In this document: piece after piece, positions 17,978-26,188 of the stretch
Numbering within the stretch: position 1 is the stretch's first letter
Layout: each line of letters opens with the position of its first letter
Assembly (NCBI GenBank): GCA_947165785.1
Contig: CAMVBS010000018.1
Span: 1 to 37,602, forward strand
DNA: 37,602 bases
From: an uncultured Clostridia bacterium
Lineage (GTDB): Bacteria > Bacillota > Clostridia > Saccharofermentanales > Saccharofermentanaceae
Direction: 5' to 3'
Translations under genes and position numbers: made by a program
The notes under the pieces: generated by a model
Database searches by the model: none
What the model was told of the DNA's origin: nothing
What the model saw: only the letters and a program-made list of their open reading frames with translations

Positions 17978-19000
17978 ATGAAATTTATTGGGTTAACAAC
18001 CAAATATAAGGTAACTAAGGAAAAGCTGCAGATGGGAATAAGCGTTGGAATGATCGCGCTTATCAGCTGCATATCCATAGTCACGGTCAAGGCACTGATC
18101 GAGTCAAGAGAAGCCAAGGATAAGCTCGAAGCCGACGCGAGGTTCAATGAGCTCATCAGCGAGGAAGAGACTTCTTCTGAGACCGAAGACATAACCGAAC
18201 CATCCGAAGGAGCAGTAACTGAGACTGCTGCTACAACTGCCGAGAATACGGTTCCTTCATCTACGGGAGAAGTATCGGGTGAAACGACTTTGGAGACCCT
18301 GGAGACTTCTGCTTCTTCCGCTACGGAAGCAACAACGGTTCAGGAAACCACGGCAGCGACAACTACTCAGCCGACATTCGCCGAGACATCAGTCGTTAAG
18401 CTCGTATACGCATCGAGCGAACTTAACGTAAGATCAGGCCCGGGGACTTCATACGATATAGTAAAGACCATCGAGAAGGGTTCAGGCATCGACGTTATCG
18501 GAGTAACCGAGAACGGCTGGTATCACACTTATAACGGAAATTACGTCGCTAAGGATCTTTGTCAGGATGAACCTGTTAAGGTCAGCACACCTACACCGGT
18601 CCCTCAGCAGACGACAGCAGCAACAGCTGCAACAACCGCCGCCACAACAACGGCTAAGCCGACTCAACCGCAACCTGCCAATAACGGAGTCAAGGACGGC
18701 ATGACTTACTATGGCAGCTGCAAGATCACATTCTATGGTCCTCAGCCACTGGGAGACGGATCGTACAGTACATCTACGGCAACGGGAACGACATGCTGCG
18801 AAGGCGTCACCTGTGCTGCAGACTGGTCCATCTTCCCTTCAGGAACCGTTATCTACATCCCTAACGATCCGTTAGGCGGTGACGGTTATTATACCGTTGA
18901 AGATAAGGGTTCAGGCGTTAAGGGCGACCATATAGATATCTACGCAGATGCAGGAGAGTCATATTCAACTACAACATGCGAGGTTTATATAGTTAACTGA
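17978..19000 (+). CDS. Membrane-anchored SH3b and 3D-domain cell-wall protein
   Basis: This 340-residue protein has one N-terminal membrane segment (about 19-39) and a Thr/Ser/Glu-rich linker (60-137). A bacterial SH3 domain follows (138-194, with ELNVRSGPGTSYDIV), then a second Thr/Ala/Pro linker (200-240) and a C-terminal 3D domain (247-340). The three Asp of the 3D fold are probably D282 (AADW), D309 (VEDKGSG) and D320 (HIDIY). The 3D fold is the double-psi barrel of lytic transglycosylases, so peptidoglycan cleavage or binding outside the cell is likely. Five Cys in the 3D part may form disulfides. The start at 17978 has GGGGGT just upstream; a start at 17957 would leave almost no leader. 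The stop shares one base with the next ATG (RNase J). Confidence 0.88.
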   Translation: MKFIGLTTKYKVTKEKLQMGISVGMIALISCISIVTVKALIESREAKDKLEADARFNELISEEETSSETEDITEPSEGAVTETAATTAENTVPSSTGEVSGETTLETLETSASSATEATTVQETTAATTTQPTFAETSVVKLVYASSELNVRSGPGTSYDIVKTIEKGSGIDVIGVTENGWYHTYNGNYVAKDLCQDEPVKVSTPTPVPQQTTAATAATTAATTTAKPTQPQPANNGVKDGMTYYGSCKITFYGPQPLGDGSYSTSTATGTTCCEGVTCAADWSIFPSGTVIYIPNDPLGGDGYYTVEDKGSGVKGDHIDIYADAGESYSTTTCEVYIVN

Positions 19001-20796
19001 TGAAAAAAGATGACAAGACTCTAAACAACAAACAACAGAAAGTTAAGAACAACAAGAACTCCAAGAAGAAGAACAGCGATTCCAAGGAGCTTGTTTCAAA
19101 GGATCAGAAGAAGAAGAAACCTTCCAAGAAGAAGGTCGCTCCGTTAAGGATCATCCCGCTTGGCGGTCTTTGTGAGATCGGTAAGAACATGACATGCTTC
19201 GAGTACGGCAATGACATGATCATTGTCGATGTCGGTATGGCTTTCGCAGAAGAGAACATGCCGGGCGTCGATGCCGTTATCCCTGATTTCAACTACGTTC
19301 TCGAGAACAGATCAAAGCTTCGCGGAATCTTCCTCACTCACGGACACGAGGACCATATCGGTTCACTTCCGTATTTCCTGAGCGAACTTAAATGTCCGAT
19401 ATACGGCGGTAAGCTTACCGTTGAACTCGTAAGGCACAAGCTCTCTGATAAGGGCGTAAGCCTTGCAGGCATAAGTCTTCTTGCCTGCAAGAACGGTGAC
19501 CTCGTTAAGGCAGGAACAAACTTCTACGTTGAATTCATAAGAGTCAACCATTCGATCGCTGATTCCTATGCACTCGCGATCAGGACACCTGTCGGAATGG
19601 TCATCCATTCAGGTGACTTTAAGGTAGACTACACACCGATAAACGGTAAGACGATAAATCTTCAAAGATTCGGCGAACTCGGAAAAGAAGGCGTACTTCT
19701 TTTCATGTGCGAGAGCACGAACGTCGAGATCCCCGGTGTATCCCCTTCCGAGATGCACGTCGGCGAATCTTTCCAGAGGATCTTCCAGGAAACAAAGGGA
19801 CGTATCATCGTCGCTACTTTCTCGAGCCACGTTCACAGGATGCAGCAGATCTTCACGGCTGCCGAGATGTACGGAAGACACGTATGTCTATCGGGAAGGA
19901 GCATGGTCAACACGTTCAACGTCGCTAATTCTCTGGGTTACATCAGCATGAAGCCTGATACGCTCATCGATACGTCTGAACTTGACAGATATGATCCTGA
20001 TGAGATCGTAATCCTTACAACGGGAAGCCAGGCTGAGCCTATGAGTGCTCTGTCGAGGATCGCATTTGCATCGCATAAGTCCATCGAGATCAAGGAAGGC
20101 GACACCGTTATCCTTTCCGCGCATCCGATCCCGGGTAACGAGAAACCTATCTACAGAGTCATAAACGAGCTTTTCAGAAGAGGCGCTCACGTAATCTATG
20201 AGTCACTCGCCGACGTCCACGTTTCAGGTCACGCATATCGTAACGAACTTAAGCTCCTTCATAGTCTCATAAAGCCAAAGTATTTCGTTCCTGTTCACGG
20301 CGAATACAGAATGCTCTATAAGCATAAGGAACTTGCAAAGTCCCTCGGAACAGAGGCAGAGAACATCTTCATCATGAATAACGGTGATGTTCTTGAGGTT
20401 CGTCCTGACAAGGCTAAGATCAACGGCAATGTTCCGGCAGCCGCTGTCCTGATCGACGGTTCGAGCGCGAGCGATATCGGTAACAGGATCTTCAGCGACA
20501 GACGCATGCTCGGTGAGGACGGATGTATCTCCATCGCAATTACCCTCGACCGCAAAGCAGATCTTGCTTGTCCTCCGGTCGTCAATTCCATAGGTTTTGT
20601 TTTCGAGGATGAGAAGGAAGAGATCCACAGGGCTTGCGGTTCAAAGGCAATGAGCCTTCTTACTTCCGGCAAGTACAAGACCGACATCGAGACATATGCA
20701 TATTCAAGGCAGTTCAGGGAATCCATCAAGAGTTTCCTTGTCGAAAAGACAAAGAAGCGTCCGGGAATCCTCGTTTGCGTATCAAGACTTGTTTAA
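19000..20796 (+). CDS. rnj: Ribonuclease J with a Lys-rich N-terminal extension
   Basis: This 598-residue metallo-beta-lactamase/beta-CASP nuclease matures and degrades RNA in the cytoplasm (5'-3' exo and endo activity in the family). The zinc motif is THGHEDHIGS (His 114, 116, 119). HSGDFKVD and, further on, a beta-CASP segment ending SGHAYRNELK follow. The first ~46 residues, before PLRIIPLGGLCEIG, are almost wholly Lys, Asn, Ser and Asp, absent from the common ~555-residue form; they may bind RNA or ribosomes. The ATG overlaps the previous stop by one base and has only a distant ribosome site, so translation is probably coupled to the 3D-domain gene. Whether it corresponds to J1 or J2 cannot be told. 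Confidence 0.95.
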   Translation: MKKDDKTLNNKQQKVKNNKNSKKKNSDSKELVSKDQKKKKPSKKKVAPLRIIPLGGLCEIGKNMTCFEYGNDMIIVDVGMAFAEENMPGVDAVIPDFNYVLENRSKLRGIFLTHGHEDHIGSLPYFLSELKCPIYGGKLTVELVRHKLSDKGVSLAGISLLACKNGDLVKAGTNFYVEFIRVNHSIADSYALAIRTPVGMVIHSGDFKVDYTPINGKTINLQRFGELGKEGVLLFMCESTNVEIPGVSPSEMHVGESFQRIFQETKGRIIVATFSSHVHRMQQIFTAAEMYGRHVCLSGRSMVNTFNVANSLGYISMKPDTLIDTSELDRYDPDEIVILTTGSQAEPMSALSRIAFASHKSIEIKEGDTVILSAHPIPGNEKPIYRVINELFRRGAHVIYESLADVHVSGHAYRNELKLLHSLIKPKYFVPVHGEYRMLYKHKELAKSLGTEAENIFIMNNGDVLEVRPDKAKINGNVPAAAVLIDGSSASDIGNRIFSDRRMLGEDGCISIAITLDRKADLACPPVVNSIGFVFEDEKEEIHRACGSKAMSLLTSGKYKTDIETYAYSRQFRESIKSFLVEKTKKRPGILVCVSRLV

Positions 20797-20812
20797 ACGG
20801 AGTAACACGGCA

Positions 20813-21334
20813 ATGATAATGAACTACAAAGGGAAGTCTCCGAAGATCGATGATTCCTGCTATGTAGCACCGTCTGCCGACGTGATCGGAGACGTTACTA
20901 TCGGCAAGGATTCGTCGGTATGGTTCTCGGCTGTAATAAGGGGCGACATGGCTCCGATAGTGATCGGAAACAGATCGAACATCCAGGATAACTGCACCCT
21001 TCACTGTAAGATCGATCAGCCGGTCAAAGTCGGCGATAATGTTACTGTAGGTCATAATGCCGTACTCCACAGCTGCACTGTCGGAGATAACTCCCTGATC
21101 GGTATGGGTGCGATAGTCTTGGACGGCGCAGTGATCGGAAAGAACTGTATCGTGGGTGCCGGATCGCTCGTAACTTCGAACAAGGTTTTCGAGGATAATA
21201 CGATGATAATCGGAAGCCCTGCCAAGGCGGTTAAGAGGATCGACCACGAAGGTGAGATCGAGCTTACTAAGGCAGCAGGCTACTATGTGGATGACTGCGA
21301 TCAGTACAGGAAAGATCAGGCCTCTTCAACGTAA
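20813..21334 (+). CDS. Gamma-carbonic-anhydrase-like hexapeptide-repeat protein
   Basis: This 173-residue left-handed beta-helix protein belongs to the YrdA/PaaY group. Repeated hexapeptides run through the centre (VIGDVTIGKDSSVWF, VIRGDMAPIVIGNRSNIQDN, VKVGDNVTVGHNAVLHSC). The likely zinc ligands are H64 (TLHC), H81 (VGHNA) and H86 (VLHSC), in the usual spacing. A C-terminal helix closes the fold. CGGAG lies 10 bases before the ATG at 20813; a second ATG at 20819 is too far away. Many members bind zinc, but few have proven carbonic anhydrase activity, so the reaction is tentative. It follows RNase J after 16 bases, probably in the same transcript, and its 3' end overlaps the convergent lipoprotein gene by 19 bases. 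Confidence 0.9.
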   Translation: MIMNYKGKSPKIDDSCYVAPSADVIGDVTIGKDSSVWFSAVIRGDMAPIVIGNRSNIQDNCTLHCKIDQPVKVGDNVTVGHNAVLHSCTVGDNSLIGMGAIVLDGAVIGKNCIVGAGSLVTSNKVFEDNTMIIGSPAKAVKRIDHEGEIELTKAAGYYVDDCDQYRKDQASST

Positions 21335-22338
21335 TATACGTACTCCGTGTAGGATTCCGGATCATCATGATCCCAGGACTTTACGATCCTTCCCTCTTCA
21401 TCATATTCGAAGTAGCAGATAGTGGACTCCGATCCGCCATGCGCATGATCGAATGACCTGGTCTCGGAATATGTCATGTGGCCTTCGTCATCATACCCGT
21501 AGAACGAACTGTAGATGAGCGTAGAATCTCCCTGATAGAGCGTTTCTCCGGTAAGAAGCTCCCCGTCATAGGAATAGTTCCTGCTCGTTACGGATGTACC
21601 GTTCACGTCGGTAGTCTCAGTCCTCAGGCTTATAAGTTTTCCTTCCGTGTCATAGGAATAATGCTCGATCGTATCGGAGGAATTATCTTCATCGACCATC
21701 CTTGAAGATATAAGCCTTCCCTCTTCATCATATGTGTTTTCCCTGGAAGATATGAGTCTTCCCGTATCAGCATCGGAACGTTCTTCGGATAAAAGATCAC
21801 CGTCTTTGTCATAACTGTATTCGTTCTTGAAAGATGAAGAAAAGATCTCCTCCGAAGTCTCGTCATCGACAATATAATCCGACTCGGTTATCAGTATGAG
21901 ATTTCCCGCATCATCATACTCATGATCGAGATATCTCCTGACGGTATGGTAATCGTCTGATCTGTATACAGATGTCTCGATGATCTCAGTAAGAGATCCC
22001 TCGTCATCATATTCGTATGACCTCTCCAATTGAATGCCGTTTCCGCTTCGAAAAAACGATGCTTCATATATCAGCTTGTCATCCTGAAACTTCTTAAGCT
22101 CCGTAAGGACGGTATCTCCGTTGTTCTTATGAAAATATGCTTCATTCACATATATGTCGGCAGGTTCCGGAGTAGGAGTCGGGGTAGGCGTAGGAGCAAC
22201 GGTCTCTTTTATGGTCTCCGACGTTGTCGTCGTGACTTCAATAGCCGCTGCCGACTCATTAGAAGGCTTCTTGTCGCTGCAGCCTCCGATAAGACTTGCC
22301 GCCAAAACAAAGCACATAAACAGTGCGATCTTCTTCAT
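21316..22338 (-). CDS. Lipoprotein with a Pro-Thr stalk and YD (RHS-like) repeats
   Basis: This 340-residue surface lipoprotein has a signal peptide with lipobox LIGGC (Cys20). A Thr-rich stretch and a PTPTPTPTPEP stalk (49-59) follow, and then about eight short repeats built on YDxxGxL: YDDEGSL (110), YDDAGNL (141), YDKDGDL (176), YDEEGRL (203), YDTEGKL (229), YDGELL (257), YDDEGHM (282) and YDEEGRI (312). These are YD/RHS-like beta repeats. The protein is far shorter than RHS toxins and has no toxin domain, so a binding or adhesion role is more likely. GGGGGT precedes the ATG. It has its own promoter just past the nfnB terminator. Confidence 0.85.
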   Translation of the reverse strand: MKKIALFMCFVLAASLIGGCSDKKPSNESAAAIEVTTTTSETIKETVAPTPTPTPTPEPADIYVNEAYFHKNNGDTVLTELKKFQDDKLIYEASFFRSGNGIQLERSYEYDDEGSLTEIIETSVYRSDDYHTVRRYLDHEYDDAGNLILITESDYIVDDETSEEIFSSSFKNEYSYDKDGDLLSEERSDADTGRLISSRENTYDEEGRLISSRMVDEDNSSDTIEHYSYDTEGKLISLRTETTDVNGTSVTSRNYSYDGELLTGETLYQGDSTLIYSSFYGYDDEGHMTYSETRSFDHAHGGSESTICYFEYDEEGRIVKSWDHDDPESYTEYVYYVEEA

Positions 22339-22367
22339 ACCATACCCCCAAGCATCTTCAAGAAGAT

Positions 22368-22396
22368 ACTATAACCTTTTCTTCTCGAAAAGGCAA
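22368..22396 (-). promoter_or_regulatory. Promoter of the YD-repeat lipoprotein
   Basis: TTGCCT (22396-22391), 17 bases, then TATAGT (22373-22368). The -35 touches the T tract of the nfnB terminator. The palindrome ATCTTC-AA-GAAGAT (22354-22367) lies over the expected transcript start and may be an operator. Confidence 0.5.
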
Positions 22397-22434
22397 AAAG
22401 AACGAGCCGACTTCTCAAATGAAGCCGACTCGTT
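22393..22434 (-). terminator. Intrinsic terminator after nfnB, strand-specific
   Basis: On the minus strand a 14-bp stem (22434-22421 with 22414-22401) closes with two G-U wobbles around a 6-base loop and is followed by TTCTTTTT. On the plus strand the same two positions become A-C mismatches, so the signal works well only for the minus-strand transcript. Confidence 0.8.
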
Positions 22435-22448
22435 TTCAAGTTTTAAGT

Positions 22449-23837
22449 TTACTTATTGCCGCTTAAGTATTCGTGTATTCCCTGAGCAGCTTTCTTGCCT
22501 GCACCCATGGCAAGTATTACGGTTGCCGCACCCGTTACGGCATCACCGCCGGCGTATACGCCCTCCTTGGTAGTCTTACCGGATTCCTCGGTAACGACTA
22601 TGCACTTTTTGTTGTTGACCTCAAGACCTTTGGTCGTTTTCGCGATAAGAGGGTTTGGAGATGTTCCGAGTGCCATGATGACAGAGTCTGTCTCGATCTC
22701 GAATTCGGATCCTTCGACTGCTACCGGTCTTCTTCTTCCTGATGCATCAGGTTCTCCGAGCTCCATTCTTACGCACTTGATGCCGCGAACGAACTTGTCG
22801 TCATCAGTCAGGATCTCGATAGGATTGGTAAGAAGTTCAAACTTGATACCCTCCTCCTTGGCGTGATGGACTTCTTCTGCCCTTGCAGGAAGTTCCTTCT
22901 CGCTTCTTCTGTATACGACAGTTACATCCGCACCGAGACGCAGCGCCGTTCTTGCCGCATCCATGGCAACATTACCGCCTCCGACTACAACAGTCTTCTT
23001 AGGCTTGAAGATAGGTGTATCGTAATCTTCTCTGAACGCTTTCATGAGATTACTTCTGGTGAGATACTCATTAGCTGAGAAAACGCCCTTGGCATTCTCG
23101 CCCGGGATCTTCATGAACATAGGAAGACCTGCACCTGAGCCGATAAATACTGCCTCAAAGCCTTCACTTTCGATAAGTTCATCGATCGTAACGGATCTTC
23201 CTATGACAACGTCAGTCTCGATCTTGACTCCCAAAGACTTAACGTTCTCGATCTCTGATCTTACGACAGTATCCTTAGGAAGTCTGAACTCAGGGATACC
23301 GTATGTGAGAACTCCGCCTGCTTCGTGAAGAGCTTCAAAGATCGTCACATCATAACCGAGCTTTGCAAGATCTCCCGCGCATGTAAGTCCTGAAGGACCT
23401 GCACCGATGATCGCAACCTTGTGACCGTTACTCTGCGCAAGCCTTTTGGGCTTGATGCCTTCTTCTCTTGCTTTATCAGCAACGTATCTCTCAAGCTTTC
23501 CTATCGCTATCGCATCACCTTTAAGTCCTCTTATGCACTTAGACTCACACTGTGTCTCCTGAGGACATACACGTCCGCATACAGCCGGAAGAGAACTCGA
23601 AAGCGTGATGACTTCATAAGCGCCTTCGATGTCATTATCTTTGAGCTTACTTATAAACGAAGGGATATCGATATTAACAGGACAACCTGTTACGCACTGA
23701 GGATTCTTACAGGTAAGACATCTGCTTGCCTCAAGTGCGGCTTCGCTGTCATTATATCCCAGGCACACCTCTTCGAAGTTCTTTGCTCTTACGAGAGGCT
23801 CCTGTTCCTTGATCGGAACTCTTTTTTCATTGCTCAT
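22449..23837 (-). CDS. nfnB: NADPH-side subunit of ferredoxin:NADP+ transhydrogenase (NfnB; GltA/SudA family)
   Basis: This 462-residue flavoprotein belongs to the glutamate synthase small-subunit family. The N-terminal Cys groups C40, C43, C48, C52 (in CLTCKNPQCVTGCP) and C87, C91, C97, C101 fit two [4Fe-4S] clusters. Then come an FAD site (IIGAGPSGLTCAGD, about 143-156) and a second nucleotide fold (VVGGGNVAMDAARTALRLGA). It sits directly after an FNR-type subunit with a 4-base overlap. That pairing defines NfnAB, which couples ferredoxin, NADH and NADPH by electron bifurcation in anaerobes; the pair has also been called sulfide dehydrogenase. No large glutamate synthase subunit is present in the window, which favours Nfn over GltA in the strict sense. 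Confidence 0.88.
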   Translation of the reverse strand: MSNEKRVPIKEQEPLVRAKNFEEVCLGYNDSEAALEASRCLTCKNPQCVTGCPVNIDIPSFISKLKDNDIEGAYEVITLSSSLPAVCGRVCPQETQCESKCIRGLKGDAIAIGKLERYVADKAREEGIKPKRLAQSNGHKVAIIGAGPSGLTCAGDLAKLGYDVTIFEALHEAGGVLTYGIPEFRLPKDTVVRSEIENVKSLGVKIETDVVIGRSVTIDELIESEGFEAVFIGSGAGLPMFMKIPGENAKGVFSANEYLTRSNLMKAFREDYDTPIFKPKKTVVVGGGNVAMDAARTALRLGADVTVVYRRSEKELPARAEEVHHAKEEGIKFELLTNPIEILTDDDKFVRGIKCVRMELGEPDASGRRRPVAVEGSEFEIETDSVIMALGTSPNPLIAKTTKGLEVNNKKCIVVTEESGKTTKEGVYAGGDAVTGAATVILAMGAGKKAAQGIHEYLSGNK

Positions 23838-24727
23838 TTCTCGTCACCTCCGCAGTGTCCACATCCGCCGTGGTGAGTATCTCCCTCTTTAAGCTTAAGG
23901 AGTGCTCTTCCCTCTTCGGTCTTATAAAGTCTCATACGATCCATTGCTTCGTCGAAGTTGACTTTGTAACCGTCGAACTCAGGACCGTCGATACATGCAA
24001 ACTTGACTTCATCTCCGACTGTCAGCCTGCACGCTCCGCACATTCCCGTTCCGTCGACCATGATAGGGTTCATGCTGACTATCGCCGGGATGTTATAGTT
24101 CTTTGTAGTAAGGACACAGAATTTCATCATGATCATAGGTCCGATGGAGACGCAAAGATCATATTTCTTTCCTTCATTTTCAACGAGGTCCTTGATTACT
24201 TCGGTTACAAGGCCCTTTCTTCCGTAGGAACCGTCATCCGTCGTGATGTAAAGATTACCCGAGACTTTCTTAAGCTCGTCTTCAAGGATAACGAGATCTT
24301 TATTTTTTGCTCCGATAATGACATCAGCATCGATGCCATGCTCATGAAGCCACTTGACCTGAGGGTAGACAGGAGCAGTTCCAAGTCCGCCTCCGACAAA
24401 GAGTATCTTCTTCTTTTTGACCTCTTCGAGATCATCAGTTACGAGTTCCGAAGGATTACCGAGCGGACCAACGAAGTCCATGAAGTAATCGCCTTCTTTC
24501 ATATCACCCATTCTCGTGGTGCTCGCACCCATCTTCTGAACAACGATGGTAACGGTACCTGCTTCTCTGTCATAGTCACAGATGGTAAGCGGTATCCTCT
24601 CGCCCTTCTCATCGATCTTAACGATAACGAACTGACCAGGCTCACAGTAGCGAGCTGTCCTCGGTGCCTCAACATCCATCAGAAAGATCGTAGGATGAAG
24701 GTCCACTTTCTTCTTAATCAAGTACAT
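23834..24727 (-). CDS. nfnA: NADH-side FNR-like subunit of ferredoxin:NADP+ transhydrogenase (NfnA/SudB)
   Basis: This 297-residue cytoplasmic flavoprotein has an FAD domain (RIPLTICDYD, about 44-53), an NAD domain (FVGGGLGTAPVYPQ) and a [2Fe-2S] site with three Cys (C230, C233 in GMCGAC and C245 in KFACIDG). The fourth ligand in the family is an Asp. The start at 24727 is fixed by a perfect AGGAGG 7 bases before the ATG; a longer reading from 24757 lacks this. After the usual end there is a tail HHGGCGHCGGDEK, a His/Cys cluster that could bind metal. The stop overlaps the nfnB start. Confidence 0.88.
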   Translation of the reverse strand: MYLIKKKVDLHPTIFLMDVEAPRTARYCEPGQFVIVKIDEKGERIPLTICDYDREAGTVTIVVQKMGASTTRMGDMKEGDYFMDFVGPLGNPSELVTDDLEEVKKKKILFVGGGLGTAPVYPQVKWLHEHGIDADVIIGAKNKDLVILEDELKKVSGNLYITTDDGSYGRKGLVTEVIKDLVENEGKKYDLCVSIGPMIMMKFCVLTTKNYNIPAIVSMNPIMVDGTGMCGACRLTVGDEVKFACIDGPEFDGYKVNFDEAMDRMRLYKTEEGRALLKLKEGDTHHGGCGHCGGDEK

Positions 24728-24794
24728 GGGGATTCCTCCTATGTATACAGTTTCCAATTTAACAATATCATTTTATCGCTTATTTCTCGATTTG

Positions 24795-24823
24795 AATACT
24801 AGTATTTTAGTTCTGTTTCGCAA
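24795..24823 (-). promoter_or_regulatory. Possible nfnAB promoter with overlapping palindrome
   Basis: TTGCGA (24823-24818), 16 bases, then TAGTAT (24801-24796). The perfect 12-base palindrome AATACTAGTATT (24795-24806) lies over the -10 and could be an operator. TAAAAT nearer the gene (around 24772-24777) is an alternative -10. Confidence 0.4.
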
Positions 24824-24847
24824 ACTTTTTTTATCGAACACAAACAA

Positions 24848-24877
24848 TAAAAAAGTAACCTCCCGACGGAAGGTTAC
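24848..24877 (-). terminator. Terminator whose stem contains the stop codon of the two-TM gene
   Basis: On the minus strand GTAACCTTCC and GGGAGGTTAC pair over 10 bp with one wobble around a 3-base loop, followed by TTTTTTA. The TAA stop (24876-24874) forms part of the 5' arm, so the gene has essentially no 3' untranslated region before the hairpin. Confidence 0.85.
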
Positions 24878-25401
24878 TCATCATCATCTTCTTCATGTTT
24901 TTCTTTGACCCTTATAAGATCTCTAACGTTCTCATCCTTGCCCTTCTTATACTCGTAAGTAACGATGAGCGCAGGAGATCCTATCTTGAATCTCTGAAGT
25001 GACGACGACGGAAGGATGATACTTGATCTCTTTCCGCTTTCTTTTTGAACCGTGACCTTGACCCTGGATCTTTTGTAGCTTCCTATGTTCTTTTTCTCAA
25101 GGACAACGCAGTTCTCAACCTTATATCTTTGCTTAAATGTCTCACGAAGTTTTTGGACATCATCTTTAATGCAGACGATCAATAAAACTATCAATCCGAC
25201 AAAACAAAGCTGTACGATATACGAAAATATCGCGAACGGTATTCCCTTATCCTTCGTAAAAATGGTGTAATTAGCCATGCATATCGCGAGCACGAGCGCA
25301 CATATCCATATGCTCAAGAGAGAGATGGAAAATATTGCGCTTGATGTTGCCGCTCTTTTTATCAGCTTATGTTCTTCCTTTGAAGATTCCCTTTTACCCA
25401 T
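24874..25401 (-). CDS. Two-TM membrane protein of unknown family
   Basis: This 175-residue protein has a basic head (MGKRESSKEEHKLIKRA) and two membrane segments (about 19-44 and 57-82). A cytoplasmic tail follows with a short charged helix, then strand-like stretches (ENCVVLEKKNIGSYKRSRVK; SSIILPSSSLQRFKIGSPAL) and an acidic end (EEDDDE). The tail looks like a small beta-barrel, perhaps OB- or SH3-like. I recognise no family. GAGG lies 8 bases before the ATG, and a terminator directly follows the stop. It is divergent from the nitroreductase gene, with a shared control region. Confidence 0.8.
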   Translation of the reverse strand: MGKRESSKEEHKLIKRAATSSAIFSISLLSIWICALVLAICMANYTIFTKDKGIPFAIFSYIVQLCFVGLIVLLIVCIKDDVQKLRETFKQRYKVENCVVLEKKNIGSYKRSRVKVTVQKESGKRSSIILPSSSLQRFKIGSPALIVTYEYKKGKDENVRDLIRVKEKHEEDDDE

Positions 25402-25430
25402 TTCCCTATCCTCTATTCCAAGTTAACAGA

Positions 25431-25499
25431 ATTATAACACTTTTATTTGTGGCAAAACATTTGAACACGTTGAGCGCAAAATGTTTCGCGTTGTAAAAT
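25431..25499. promoter_or_regulatory. Divergent promoter region between the two-TM protein and the nitroreductase
   Basis: Plus strand: TTGAGC (25470-25475), 18 bases, TAAAAT (25494-25499), toward the nitroreductase. Minus strand: TATAAT (25436-25431), with a weak TGTTTT -35 at 25459-25454. The inverted repeat AAACATTT (25455-25462) / AAATGTTT (25479-25486) brackets the plus -35 and overlaps the minus -35, so one regulator could act on both genes. Confidence 0.5.
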
Positions 25500-25522
25500 C
25501 TTTTCTATAGGAGGTGATTTCC

Positions 25523-26188
25523 ATGGATCTCAGAGAAGCATTGTCCGCCAGACATTCCGTTCGCCAGTACGAAGAACGATCGATAGAAGAAGAGACGCTC
25601 AATAAACTTGAGGTCTTCATCAGAGAGATCAACCTCGACAGCGGTCTTCATATCCAACTAGTCAAGAATGAGCCGAAGGCGTTTTCGGGAACTCTTGCTC
25701 ACTATGGAAATTTCTCCGGCGTGAATAACTATATCGCAGTAGTCGGAAAGAAGTCGGAAAGACTCGAAGAAGATGCGGGATACTACGGACAAAAGATCGT
25801 CCTTTACGCTCAGACATTGGGTCTTAATACCTGCTGGGTAGCCCTCACCTACACTAAGGTTCCAAGTGCCTTTAAGATCGATCAGGGAGAAAAGATAGTG
25901 ATCGTCATCTCGATCGGTTACGGCATCGATCAGGGCAAGACCAGAAGTTCTAAATCAGCAGATGCGGTAAGTAATATCGACAGCGATTCTCCGGAGTGGT
26001 TCAAGGAAGGAGTCGAGGCAGCACTCCTGGCTCCTACTGCAGTCAATCAGCAGAAGTTTAAGCTCGTCCTTATCGATGACAAGGTAAAGGCAAAAGCAGG
26101 TGTCGGATTCAACACCAAGATCGACCTCGGTATCGTTAAATATAACTTTGAGGTCGGCTCAGGAAAAGATCACGATATCTGGGTTTAG
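25523..26188 (+). CDS. Nitroreductase-family protein (TM1586-like)
   Basis: This 221-residue FMN-dependent oxidoreductase family member starts with DLREALSARHSVRQYEER, the typical FMN-phosphate binding entry. AGYYGQKIVLYAQTLGLNTCW, described here as the mid-protein helix, and a late PTAVNQQKFKLVL segment follow. The size and the internal duplication (two half-domains) fit the TM1586-type single-chain nitroreductases. The substrate is unknown. The ATG at 25523 is chosen because AGGAGGTGATTTCC precedes it. It overlaps the convergent SGNH hydrolase gene by 4 bases at the 3' end. Confidence 0.88.
   Translation: MDLREALSARHSVRQYEERSIEEETLNKLEVFIREINLDSGLHIQLVKNEPKAFSGTLAHYGNFSGVNNYIAVVGKKSERLEEDAGYYGQKIVLYAQTLGLNTCWVALTYTKVPSAFKIDQGEKIVIVISIGYGIDQGKTRSSKSADAVSNIDSDSPEWFKEGVEAALLAPTAVNQQKFKLVLIDDKVKAKAGVGFNTKIDLGIVKYNFEVGSGKDHDIWV

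Noticed and set aside
21316..22338. RHS toxin or polymorphic toxin
   Set aside because: The repeat protein is short, has a lipobox and stalk, and carries neither a core-closing motif nor a variable toxin tip; there is no immunity gene next to it.
22449..24727. Glutamate synthase operon (gltBD)
   Set aside because: The small-subunit-like gene is paired with an FNR-type subunit with a [2Fe-2S] site and there is no large subunit, which fits NfnAB better.
23855..24802. 315-codon open frame on the plus strand opposite nfnA
   Set aside because: It is antisense to a gene with full FAD, NAD and Fe-S motifs, and its own product shows no domain or signal.
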